From Cellulomonas cellasea (GTDB taxonomy: Bacteria > Actinomycetota > Actinomycetes > Actinomycetales > Cellulomonadaceae), in the NCBI RefSeq assembly GCF_006538745.1, contig NZ_BJLR01000037.1, forward strand, positions 1 to 64,000: a stretch of DNA of 64,000 bases. The letters run 5' to 3'. A model generated the notes under the pieces. It saw only the letters and a list, made by a program, of their open reading frames with translations. It had not been told where the DNA came from and ran no database searches. Below, piece by piece: positions 17,748 to 24,852 of this stretch. Within the stretch, counting starts at the first letter, position 1, and each line of letters opens with the position of its first letter. Made by a program: the position numbers and the translations under genes.

Positions 17748-18347
17748 TCAGGACTCCTCGGTGAGCTGGAGGGGGCGCAGGCTCGGGCGGGGGTCGGCGG
17801 TGTGTCGGTGCCCGCCCTCGTCGTCGGGCGCGGGCGCGGGGGCGGTGCGGTCGGCGTCCCGGGCGAGGGTGGCCCCGAGCAGCGAGGTCGCGACGAAGCC
17901 CGCGCCCGCGGCGAGCAGGACGGCGGTCGCGGCGGTCGGTGACGTGGTCACGACGCCCGAGGGGTCCGCCGTGTACGTGGCCTCGAACGCGCCCGCCAGC
18001 GACGCCGCGCCGAGCAGGCTCGCCCACAGCGGCAACGCCCCGCGGGTCCCCGCGGCGACCAGCGTGCACGCGAGCACCACGAGCAGCACCGCGACCGCGC
18101 GGCCGCTCGGGGCGTCGGGCAGCACGGCGGCGCGCAGCAGGTAGCCGACCCAGGCGGCGGCGAGACCGGCGGCGAACGCGCCGGCGCGCTGCGCGGGGGA
18201 GCGGTCCGCCACGAGTCCCAGCGCACCGCCGAGCGCGGTGCCGAGCAGCGCGACGGCCTGCGTCTCGGGGCCCAGCACGCCGCTGAGCAGCACGAGGACG
18301 GCGGCGAGCACGGCGAGGACGGACCCGGCGAGCAGGGGACGTGTCAT
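17748..18347 (-). CDS. hypothetical membrane protein
   Basis: 199 aa. About five to six hydrophobic segments fill residues 5-165, followed by a polar Asp/Pro-rich cytoplasmic-type tail ending LTEES. I do not recognise the family. The start at 18347 is supported by GAGGTGG just upstream and by the first hydrophobic segment beginning there; the frame stays open further upstream but codes for Pro/Arg/Thr-rich nonsense. It is directly followed, one base apart, by the secreted repeat protein, so the two products probably work together in the envelope. Confidence 0.7.
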   Translation of the reverse strand: MTRPLLAGSVLAVLAAVLVLLSGVLGPETQAVALLGTALGGALGLVADRSPAQRAGAFAAGLAAAWVGYLLRAAVLPDAPSGRAVAVLLVVLACTLVAAGTRGALPLWASLLGAASLAGAFEATYTADPSGVVTTSPTAATAVLLAAGAGFVATSLLGATLARDADRTAPAPAPDDEGGHRHTADPRPSLRPLQLTEES

Positions 18348-18679
18348 GACCACCTCGGTGTGGTGCGAGCGCCCGGGGGCGCGCGGGGGCGTGCAGGACC
18401 GTGCGGCCGGCCGCGGCGAGGAGCCGGTGCGGTCGCGTGTGGGGGTGCGGCGTGCGGTGCGTGGGTGCGCGGTGGTGGGGCGCGAGCGGGGCGTGCAGCC
18501 GTCCGGCGGGGCAGCCGGCGTCGTTGCCGGTCCGCCCCACCGGAGCGGAGCGACCACTGTCTAGCAGCGGGACCGATACGACGAACAGTCAGTACTAGGT
18601 AGTTGGGCCCCGGAGCGACGACATCGTTATGCCGCCGTGACCTGCGTCACTCGTCGCCCATCCCGGCTAGCGTGCGGGC
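18348..18679. promoter_or_regulatory. 332-bp divergent intergenic region
   Basis: Separates the minus-strand membrane-protein operon from the plus-strand epimerase gene. The relatively A/T-rich patch at 18575-18605 (ACGAACAGTCAGTACTAGG) is the likely control region for the minus-strand operon; no regulator can be named. On the plus strand TAGCGT (18668-18673) ends six bases before the ATG at 18680, a leaderless start. Confidence 0.4.
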
Positions 18680-19672
18680 ATGAGTGCTCTCTCGGTCCTG
18701 TTCCTCGGCGGCAGCGGCATCATCAGCTCCGCCTCCACGCGCCTCGCCGTCGAGCGCGGCCTCGACCTCACGGTGCTCAACCGCGGTGAGAGCACGACGC
18801 GCCCGCTGCCCGACGGCGTCCGCACCCTGCGCGCCGACGTCCGCGACCCGGAGTCCGTGCGCGCGGCCCTCGGTGACCGGGAGTTCGACGCCGTCGTCGA
18901 CTGGGTCGCATTCACTCCGGAGCACGTCCGCACGGACGTCGAGCTCTTCGCCGGGCGCACCGGGCAGTACGTGTTCATCAGCTCCGCCTCGGCGTACCAG
19001 ACGCCGCCCGCGCGGCTGCCGGTGACCGAGTCGACCCCGCTGCGCAACCCGCACTGGCAGTACTCGCGCGACAAGATCGCGTGCGAGGACCTGCTCGTGC
19101 GCGCGTACCGCGAGGACGGCTTCCCGGCGACGATCGTGCGGCCCTCGCACACGTACGACCGCACGCTCGTGCCGCTCGACGGCGGCTGGACGGCGCTCAA
19201 GCGCATGCGCCAGGGGAAGGAGGTCGTGGTGCACGGGGACGGGACGTCGCTGTGGACCCTCACGCACCACACCGACTTCGCGCAGGGGTTCGTGCCGCTG
19301 CTCGGCCACCCGCGCACGCTCGGCGAGGCGTTCCACCTCACGTCCGACGACGTCCTCACATGGGACCAGATCACGCACGCGCTCGCCGCCGCGGCCGGCG
19401 TCGAGGCCCGCATCGTGCACGTGCCCTCGGACGTCATCGCGTCGCACGACCCCGAGTGGGGCGCCGGGCTGCTCGGCGACAAGGCGCACTCGATGGTCTT
19501 CGACAACACCAAGGTGCGCAGCGTCGTCCCCGGCTACCGCGCGACCGTGCCTTTCGAGCGGGGCGCTCGCGAGATCGTCGACTGGTTCGATGCCGACCCG
19601 GCCCGCAAGGTCGTGGACGCACGCCTCGACGCGCTCATGGACCGGCTCGTCGAGACGTACCGCGTGCACTGA
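18680..19672 (+). CDS. NAD(P)-dependent epimerase/reductase (extended SDR)
   Basis: 330 aa. N-terminal Rossmann fold with GGSGII at residues 10-15 and VLNRG after the second strand; catalytic Tyr128/Lys132 in HWQYSRDK. The architecture matches extended short-chain dehydrogenases annotated as nucleoside-diphosphate-sugar epimerases or isoflavone-reductase-like proteins. The substrate is unknown. Monocistronic: a leaderless-type -10 box lies just before the ATG and a terminator follows the stop. Confidence 0.8.
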   Translation: MSALSVLFLGGSGIISSASTRLAVERGLDLTVLNRGESTTRPLPDGVRTLRADVRDPESVRAALGDREFDAVVDWVAFTPEHVRTDVELFAGRTGQYVFISSASAYQTPPARLPVTESTPLRNPHWQYSRDKIACEDLLVRAYREDGFPATIVRPSHTYDRTLVPLDGGWTALKRMRQGKEVVVHGDGTSLWTLTHHTDFAQGFVPLLGHPRTLGEAFHLTSDDVLTWDQITHALAAAAGVEARIVHVPSDVIASHDPEWGAGLLGDKAHSMVFDNTKVRSVVPGYRATVPFERGAREIVDWFDADPARKVVDARLDALMDRLVETYRVH

Positions 19673-19694
19673 GGGCGCGTCCGCCCCGGAACGA

Positions 19695-19732
19695 CGAGAG
19701 CGCCCGACCCCCTGGAGGGGTGGGCGCTCTCG
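19695..19732. terminator. bidirectional terminator
   Basis: An 11-bp stem CGAGAGCGCCC with its complement, plus an inner ACCCC/GGGGT extension, lies between the convergent epimerase and NlpC/P60 genes. Confidence 0.8.
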
Positions 19733-19751
19733 CGTCGTGCGGAGGCTGAGG

Positions 19752-20558
19752 TCAGCCGACCCGGATGAAGACCGGGCTCGACTGCCAGATCGAGCGCAGC
19801 TGGATCGTCTTGCCCGGGCGGGGCGCGTCGAGCTGCATGCCGTCGCCCGCGTAGATCGAGATGTGACCGGGCGACCAGATGAGGTCACCGGGCTGGGCGT
19901 CCGCACGCGAGACGACCGTGCCGGCGTAGCGCTGCTCGGCCGACGTGCGGGGCAGCGTGATGCCGACCTGCGCGAACACGTAGGACGTGTAGCCCGAGCA
20001 GTCGAAGCCGTCGGGCGTCGTGCCACCCGAGACGTACGGGACACCGATGTACCGGGCCGCGATCTCGACGATCGCGTTGCCGACGGCCGAGGCGGGGACC
20101 TGCGTGGCGGCGGCCTCCTCAGCGGGGGCCTCCTCCTCGACCACGGCGGCACGCGCGGTGCTGCGCGAGGTGCTCGCGGCGCGGGTCTCCACGACGGGCT
20201 CCGGCTCGGGCTCCGGCGGCGGGGGCGGCGGCGTGACGGCGGTGAGCGTCGGGGCGTCGAAGCCCCACACCGCGTCGGGCGCGGCCGCGACGACCGGGGA
20301 GGTCTCGAGGAGCGCGCGGGCCGAGGCCGTCAGGACGGTGCTGTCGACCGCGGCCAGGGAGGCGCCACCGGCGCTGCTGCCCTCGGCGGAGGCGGGGACT
20401 GCGACCATGCCGATCATGAGGCCGGATCCGGCCGCGACGACCGCCGAGCGGCGACCCGCCGTGGCGATGCCGGCGCTAGTGGCCGTGGCGAGGTCGGTGA
20501 GGGGAGTCGTCGGCCGTCCGGGTGACCGGCGACGTCCGTGAGACGTGCTCGAGGGCAT
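19752..20558 (-). CDS. secreted NlpC/P60 peptidoglycan hydrolase
   Basis: 268 aa. The N-terminus has an Arg-rich start and a hydrophobic signal segment at about 36-58 ending PASAEG, then a Pro/Glu-rich spacer (110-150). The NlpC/P60 domain covers 158-268 with catalytic Cys187 in DGFDCSGYTSYV and His232 in SPGHISIYAG. The family cleaves D-gamma-glutamyl-meso-DAP bonds in cell-wall peptides. GGAGAGG precedes the ATG. The ~210-nt leader carries a ydaO-type c-di-AMP riboswitch, so expression should respond to this cell-wall/osmotic signal, as known for actinobacterial wall hydrolases. Confidence 0.92.
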   Translation of the reverse strand: MPSSTSHGRRRSPGRPTTPLTDLATATSAGIATAGRRSAVVAAGSGLMIGMVAVPASAEGSSAGGASLAAVDSTVLTASARALLETSPVVAAAPDAVWGFDAPTLTAVTPPPPPPEPEPEPVVETRAASTSRSTARAAVVEEEAPAEEAAATQVPASAVGNAIVEIAARYIGVPYVSGGTTPDGFDCSGYTSYVFAQVGITLPRTSAEQRYAGTVVSRADAQPGDLIWSPGHISIYAGDGMQLDAPRPGKTIQLRSIWQSSPVFIRVG

Positions 20559-20574
20559 GCAGAACCTCTCCAGA

Positions 20575-20742
20575 CGCCTACGAGGTGAGCTGTCGGGTTC
20601 GGGCTGGAGAACGCCCGGCCGGTCAGGTTCGACCGGCTTCACCCCAAGGACACCGCACGGATGCCCACAAGTGGGTCCCCCGCTCCTGCCAGCGAGACTC
20701 GAACTGACCGCGGGTGGTGGCAGGACTCGGCGATCCACCTCA
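20575..20742 (-). ncRNA. ydaO-yuaA (c-di-AMP) riboswitch
   Basis: Reading the minus strand from 20742, the leader carries the hallmark blocks in order: GATCGCCGAGTCCTGCC, GGCAGGAGCGGGGGACCCA, a short hairpin TGGG...CATC, GGGGTGAAGCCGG, CGAACCCGACAGCTCACC and TCGTAGGCGT. This is the conserved core of the ydaO class, which turns genes off when c-di-AMP is high. It lies immediately upstream of an NlpC/P60 gene, the most frequent actinobacterial target. The edges are approximate. Confidence 0.93.
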
Positions 20743-20770
20743 GGCCGCCCCAGGAGGGTGGGGCGCGACG

Positions 20771-20800
20771 ATGTTAGGCACGGCGGTCGCGATATGTCAC
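20771..20800 (-). promoter_or_regulatory. promoter of the riboswitch/NlpC transcript
   Basis: On the minus strand GTGACA (20795-20800), an 18-nt spacer and TAACAT (20771-20776). It starts transcription just ahead of the aptamer. Confidence 0.7.
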
Positions 20801-20958
20801 GGCAAGGTCACGGGTGAACACGTGTCCAGGTCGCACGATCACCCGATGGGATGACGTGGGTCACCCCGAGATCGGGACCAGCACGCGTAAAACCGGCGCG
20901 ATCGCCTGATCGGGCCCGCGTCGACTGTGACGAGCGCCTCACTCGTCCGACCCGGGCG

Positions 20959-21000
20959 TACGCTCGCCCTGCGGAGCCGTTGCGGCTCCCACGAGGGAGC
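20959..21000 (+). promoter_or_regulatory. leader with competing hairpins over the ribosome-binding site
   Basis: A -10-like TACGCT (20959-20964) is followed by GGAGCC-GTTGC-GGCTCC (20973-20989). The overlapping GCTCCC (20985-20990) can instead pair with GGGAGC (20995-21000), which contains the Shine-Dalgarno sequence of the next gene. The two pairings exclude each other, so the leader could gate translation. Confidence 0.4.
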
Positions 21001-21005
21001 ACACC

Positions 21006-22157
21006 GTGAGTCCGCTGAGCCTGGGCATCGTCTCGACGTCACGCAAGGAGGACGAGCGACGGCTCGCGGTCCACCCCGCGCACCTCGACCGCATCGACCC
21101 CGGGCTGCGGGCGCGGATCACGCTCGAGGAGGGGTACGGCGAGAGCCTCGGGGTGCCCGACGCGGAGCTCGCGCTGCTCGTCGGCCGGCTCGCGCCGCGC
21201 GCACAGGTCCTCGCCGGGTCCGACGTCGTGCTCCTGCCCAAGCCGCAGGTCGAGGACCTCGAGGCGATGCACGCCGGCCAGGTCCTGTGGGGCTGGCCGC
21301 ACTGCGTCCAGGACGCTGCGCTCACGCAGGTCGCGATCGACCACGGCCTGACGCTGATCGCGTTCGAGGCCATGAACCACTGGGCCGCGGACGGCGGGTT
21401 CGGCCTGCACGTGTTCCACAAGAACAACGAGCTCGCCGGGTACTGCTCGGTCCTGCACGCGCTCCAGCTCGCGGGCGTGACGGGGGACTACGGCCGGCGG
21501 CTCTCCGCCGTCGTGCTCGGCTTCGGCGCGACGGCGCGCGGAGCGGTGACCGCGCTGCTCGCGCACGGGGTGCACGACGTCGACGTCGTCACGCACCGGG
21601 GCGTCGCCGCTGTCGGCGCCCCGATCCACCAGGCGCGGATCGTGCACCTCGAGCCGGACGGCCACGTGGACACCGGGGACGGGGCGGTGCCGGTCGCGGA
21701 GTTCCTCGCCCGGCACGACGTCGTCGTGAACTGCACGCTGCAGGACCCGCAGCGCCCCGTGCTGTACCTGCGCACCGAGGACCTCGCGGCGTTCCGGCGC
21801 GGCAGCCTCGTCGTGGACGTCTCGTGCGACGCCGGGATGGGCTTCGAGTGGGCGCGGCCGACGTCGTTCCGCGAGCCGGTCCTCGAGGTCGGCGACCACC
21901 TCTCCTACTACGCCGTCGACCACAGCCCGTCGTACCTGTGGAGCTCCGCGTCGTGGGAGATCAGCGAGGCGCTGCTCCCGTTCGTCGAGGGCGTCATGGC
22001 GGGGCCGGACGGCTGGTCGCGCGACGACACGCTGCGGCGCGCGATCGAGGTGCGCGACGGCCGGGTCCTGAACCCGGCGGTCCTCGCGTTCCAGGGCCGG
22101 GCCGCCGAGCACCCGCACGAGCGGGTCGCTGCGGGACGGGTGCCTGCGGCGCTCTGA
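21006..22157 (+). CDS. N5-(carboxyethyl)ornithine synthase-like / alanine dehydrogenase-family protein
   Basis: 383 aa, GTG start with GAGGGAG upstream. The N-terminus has the AlaDH/PNT pattern (SRKEDERRLAVHP, then LEEGYGESLGV), a central Rossmann fold with VLGFGATARG near 170-180, and HKNNELAGYCSVLHALQLAG, which resembles N5-(carboxyethyl)ornithine synthase and saccharopine-dehydrogenase relatives more than true alanine dehydrogenase. CEOS couples ornithine to pyruvate with NADPH. Monocistronic, with a structured leader. The substrate is not certain; a related imino-acid reductase is possible. Confidence 0.6.
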   Translation: MSPLSLGIVSTSRKEDERRLAVHPAHLDRIDPGLRARITLEEGYGESLGVPDAELALLVGRLAPRAQVLAGSDVVLLPKPQVEDLEAMHAGQVLWGWPHCVQDAALTQVAIDHGLTLIAFEAMNHWAADGGFGLHVFHKNNELAGYCSVLHALQLAGVTGDYGRRLSAVVLGFGATARGAVTALLAHGVHDVDVVTHRGVAAVGAPIHQARIVHLEPDGHVDTGDGAVPVAEFLARHDVVVNCTLQDPQRPVLYLRTEDLAAFRRGSLVVDVSCDAGMGFEWARPTSFREPVLEVGDHLSYYAVDHSPSYLWSSASWEISEALLPFVEGVMAGPDGWSRDDTLRRAIEVRDGRVLNPAVLAFQGRAAEHPHERVAAGRVPAAL

Positions 22158-22391
22158 GCGTCTGGGACGGCGTCCGCGCGCTCCGGACGGGTCGGGTCGA
22201 CGGCCGGGCTGCCGCACGCCCGTGGCCGGCGCGCGCCGCCGGTGCCCAGGCGCGTGCGCGGTGCATCACGGGCGCGCGTGCGGGCTCCTCCTCACCAGAG
22301 CGCTCGGCGTGCCGGGGCGCGCGACCGGCGTGGCGCCCGGGGCGTGTCGGAGGTCGGGGAGACGCTGGGACGCACGAGGAGGTGGTGGGAC

Positions 22392-22634
22392 ATGGCAGGA
22401 GCCGACGACGACGCCCGGACGGACGACGTCACCCGTGAGGTCCGTGCCGCGTACGCCGGGGCGACATGGTTCGAGCTCGCGCGCGCGACGTCCGAGGCGC
22501 ACCACGCGCTCGAGCGCGCGGGCGCCCGCGAGCCGGGGGCCGACGTGCGCCGCGCACGCTACGCCGCGCTGCGCGCGATGCTCGACGAGGCGACGGAGAA
22601 CGTGAGCACGCACTGCCTGCACGCCCGGCTCTGA
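22392..22634 (+). CDS. small hypothetical protein
   Basis: 80 aa, mostly helical and charged, with WFELARATSEAHHALERAG and a C-terminal CLHARL. No family is recognised and there is no signal or membrane segment. The ATG has a GAGGAGG stretch about ten bases upstream. Codon third positions are strongly GC-biased, as in real genes here. It lies 93 bases before the GH113-like gene on the same strand and may be co-transcribed. Confidence 0.55.
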   Translation: MAGADDDARTDDVTREVRAAYAGATWFELARATSEAHHALERAGAREPGADVRRARYAALRAMLDEATENVSTHCLHARL

Positions 22635-22727
22635 GCCGCCTTCGACGTAGCCTGACCCCGCGCGCGACGAGGCCCGGAGGTCCGCCTCGGCGGGCGCGGC
22701 GACGACGACTCGACGGGGAGTGCACGG

Positions 22728-23681
22728 ATGACGCAGCTCGACGGCTGGATCGCGGGGATGACGTGGGGCTGGGGCGGCCGGCGCGGGGAGTGGACGGGCC
22801 CTGACGCGGAGCGCTCGATGTCGCTCATGGTCGAGCGGCTCGGCGTGACCTGGACGGCCATCACGTTCTTCACGCTGCAGGACACCCCGCAGTCGACCGA
22901 GATCCGGTTCCGCGACGAGCCGACCGTGAGCGACGACGAGGTGCGCGCGGCGATCCGCGGGGCGCACGAGCGCGGGCTGAAGGTCGTGCTCAAGCCGGTC
23001 GTGAACTGCGCGGACGGGACGTGGCGCGCCCACATCAACTTCTTCGACCACGACGTGCCGTGCGAGCCGAAGTGGAGCGAGTGGTTCGCGAGCTACACCG
23101 AGTTCCTCGTGCATCACGCCCGCATCGCCGAGGAGGAGGGTGCGGAGATGCTCTGCATCGGCTGCGAGATGGTGCAGACGGACCGGCGCGAGGGCGAGTG
23201 GCGCGAGCTCGTCCGACAGGTGCGCGCCGTGTACTCCGGGCTCGTCACGTACAACTGCGACAAGTACCAGGAGGACCGCGTCACGTGGTGGGACGCGGTC
23301 GACGTGATCTCGTCGAGCGGCTACTACCCGGTGGACGACTGGGAGAACCAGCTCGACCGGATCGAGCCCGTCGTCCGCGCGCACGGCAAGCCGTTCTTCT
23401 TCATGGAGGCGGGCTGCCCGAGCCGCACGGGCTCCCCGGCGCTCCCGAACGACTGGGCGCTGCCGGGCGAGCCGAGCGAGGACGCGCAGCGGGCGTGGTA
23501 CGAGGCGGCGTTCGCCGCGACCGGGCCGCGCGACTGGGTCGAGGGCTTCATGCTCTGGGACTGGCCGGTCCGGCTGTACGACGAGGCGGACGCAGCGCGC
23601 AACGACGACTACTGCATGTTCGGCAAGCAGGCCGAGCGCACGGTGCGCGAGCACTATGCGTCGAAGGTACGACCCGCCTGA
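22728..23681 (+). CDS. GH113-like glycoside hydrolase (TIM barrel)
   Basis: 317 aa, no signal peptide, probably cytoplasmic. The sequence reads as a (beta/alpha)8 glycosidase of clan A: the pattern MLCIGCEMVQ puts a candidate acid/base Glu147 at the end of strand 4, and PFFFMEAGCP a candidate nucleophile Glu227 at strand 7. GYYPVDDW and FMLWDWP resemble the GH113 beta-mannanase/mannosidase group. The likely substrate is a short beta-linked oligosaccharide taken up by the cell, but this is inference. GGGGAG precedes the ATG. The last 28 bases overlap the end of the convergent PLP-enzyme gene. Confidence 0.65.
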   Translation: MTQLDGWIAGMTWGWGGRRGEWTGPDAERSMSLMVERLGVTWTAITFFTLQDTPQSTEIRFRDEPTVSDDEVRAAIRGAHERGLKVVLKPVVNCADGTWRAHINFFDHDVPCEPKWSEWFASYTEFLVHHARIAEEEGAEMLCIGCEMVQTDRREGEWRELVRQVRAVYSGLVTYNCDKYQEDRVTWWDAVDVISSSGYYPVDDWENQLDRIEPVVRAHGKPFFFMEAGCPSRTGSPALPNDWALPGEPSEDAQRAWYEAAFAATGPRDWVEGFMLWDWPVRLYDEADAARNDDYCMFGKQAERTVREHYASKVRPA

Positions 23682-24739
23682 GCCTGCGCGACGACCTCGG
23701 CCGCCCGCTCGACGTCGGCCTCGGTGCACCACACGTGGAAGGCCAGCCGCACGCCGCCCGCGCGGCCGGCCGCCCGCACCCCGTGCTCGGCGAGCCGGGT
23801 GCGCAGCGTCCCCGTCGCGTCGGGCAGCGCGACGATCGCGCTCCCGGTGGGCTCGAGCCCGAGCCGTGCGCGCAGGGCGTCCGCGAGGCCGGCGTCGTGC
23901 GCGCGCACGTCGCGGGGGTCGACACCGGCGAGCAGCTCGAGCGCGGGCGCCAGCCCCACCCAGCACAGCCACGCGGGGGAGACGTCGAAGCGCCGGGCGT
24001 CGTGCGCGAGCGTCATCTCGGGCCCGTACACCGAGGACCACACGTCGGCGCCCGCGTACCAGCCGGCGTGGACCGGGCGAAGGGTGGCGGCGACCTCGGG
24101 GCGGACCGTCAGGAACGCGGCACCGCGCGGGCCGCACAGCCACTTGTAGGCCGAGCACACGGTCACGTCGAAGCGTGCGGCGTCGACCGGGAACCACCCG
24201 GCGGCCTGCGTCGTGTCGCACAGCGTGCGCGCACCGACGGCGGCCGCCGCGGCGCGCACCCCGTCGGCGTCGGCGACCCGGCCGTCGCGCGACTGCACGA
24301 GCGAGAACGCCACGAGGTCGGTCCCGGGGCGCACCTCCTCGGCGAGCCGGTCGAGCGGCACGTGCCGCACCCGGACGCCGCGGTCGGCGTGCGCGAGGAA
24401 CGGGAAGACGAGCGACGTGAAGTCCCCGTCGACGACGACGACCTCCGCGCCGTCGGGGAGCGCGGCGGCGACGACCCCGACGAGCGAGGACGTCTGCGAG
24501 CCGACCGCGACGTGCTCGACCGGGACGCCCACCAGCCGTGCGTACGCCGCTCGCGACCGGCGCACGGCCGCGTCGTAACCCGCCGCGTCGGCGCGACCGG
24601 ACTGCCACGCGTCCAGGGCGTCGCGGAGCGCGTCGGCCGTCGCGCGGGGCGGCAGGCCGAGGGTCGCGGCGTCGAGGTAGCCGGTGACGGGCGCGAACGC
24701 GTCGCGCAGGTCGGCCAGGGCGGTCGTGGTGAGCGGCAT
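23654..24739 (-). CDS. aminotransferase class V / kynureninase-like PLP enzyme
   Basis: 361 aa. PLP-binding lysine in SAYKWLCGPRG (Lys199), preceded by LCDTTQAAGWFP (Asp175, which contacts the pyridine nitrogen). The N-terminal YLDAATLGLPP is the usual start of cysteine-desulfurase/kynureninase-type class V enzymes, which fixes the start at 24739 rather than upstream in-frame codons. The reaction is unknown. Divergent from a LysR regulator with a 21-bp palindrome between them, so probably its target. Confidence 0.8.
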   Translation of the reverse strand: MPLTTTALADLRDAFAPVTGYLDAATLGLPPRATADALRDALDAWQSGRADAAGYDAAVRRSRAAYARLVGVPVEHVAVGSQTSSLVGVVAAALPDGAEVVVVDGDFTSLVFPFLAHADRGVRVRHVPLDRLAEEVRPGTDLVAFSLVQSRDGRVADADGVRAAAAAVGARTLCDTTQAAGWFPVDAARFDVTVCSAYKWLCGPRGAAFLTVRPEVAATLRPVHAGWYAGADVWSSVYGPEMTLAHDARRFDVSPAWLCWVGLAPALELLAGVDPRDVRAHDAGLADALRARLGLEPTGSAIVALPDATGTLRTRLAEHGVRAAGRAGGVRLAFHVWCTEADVERAAEVVAQAQAGRTFDA

Positions 24740-24794
24740 GGTCCGATCGTCGTCCCGCTGCGGTCCATCACACAACGGCAGGATGGTGAGGCGT

Positions 24795-24815
24795 CCCATC
24801 ATGCGGCGTGATGGG
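24795..24815. promoter_or_regulatory. LysR-type binding site between divergent genes
   Basis: Perfect inverted repeat CCCATCA-N7-TGATGGG. Looser half-sites CCATCA (24765-24770) and GGATGG (24781-24786) lie beside it. The position between a LysR gene and its divergent neighbour fits a recognition plus activation site. Confidence 0.6.
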
Positions 24816-24831
24816 TCGGTAGCGTGTCGCC

Positions 24832-24852
24832 ATGAGCGAGCAGCGTCCGTGA
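24832..24852 (+). CDS. six-codon leader ORF before the LysR gene
   Basis: ATG AGC GAG CAG CGT CCG TGA. TAGCGT (24820-24825) ends six bases before the ATG, so the transcript probably begins at its A. The stop overlaps the GTG of the LysR gene as GTGA. The first 17 bases are an imperfect tandem copy of the start of the regulator gene itself. Confidence 0.4.
   Translation: MSEQRP

Noticed and set aside
18348-18557. N-terminal extension of the 199-aa membrane protein
   Set aside because: The frame is open but codes for Pro/Arg/Thr-rich sequence without similarity. A ribosome-binding site and the first membrane helix point to the ATG at 18347.
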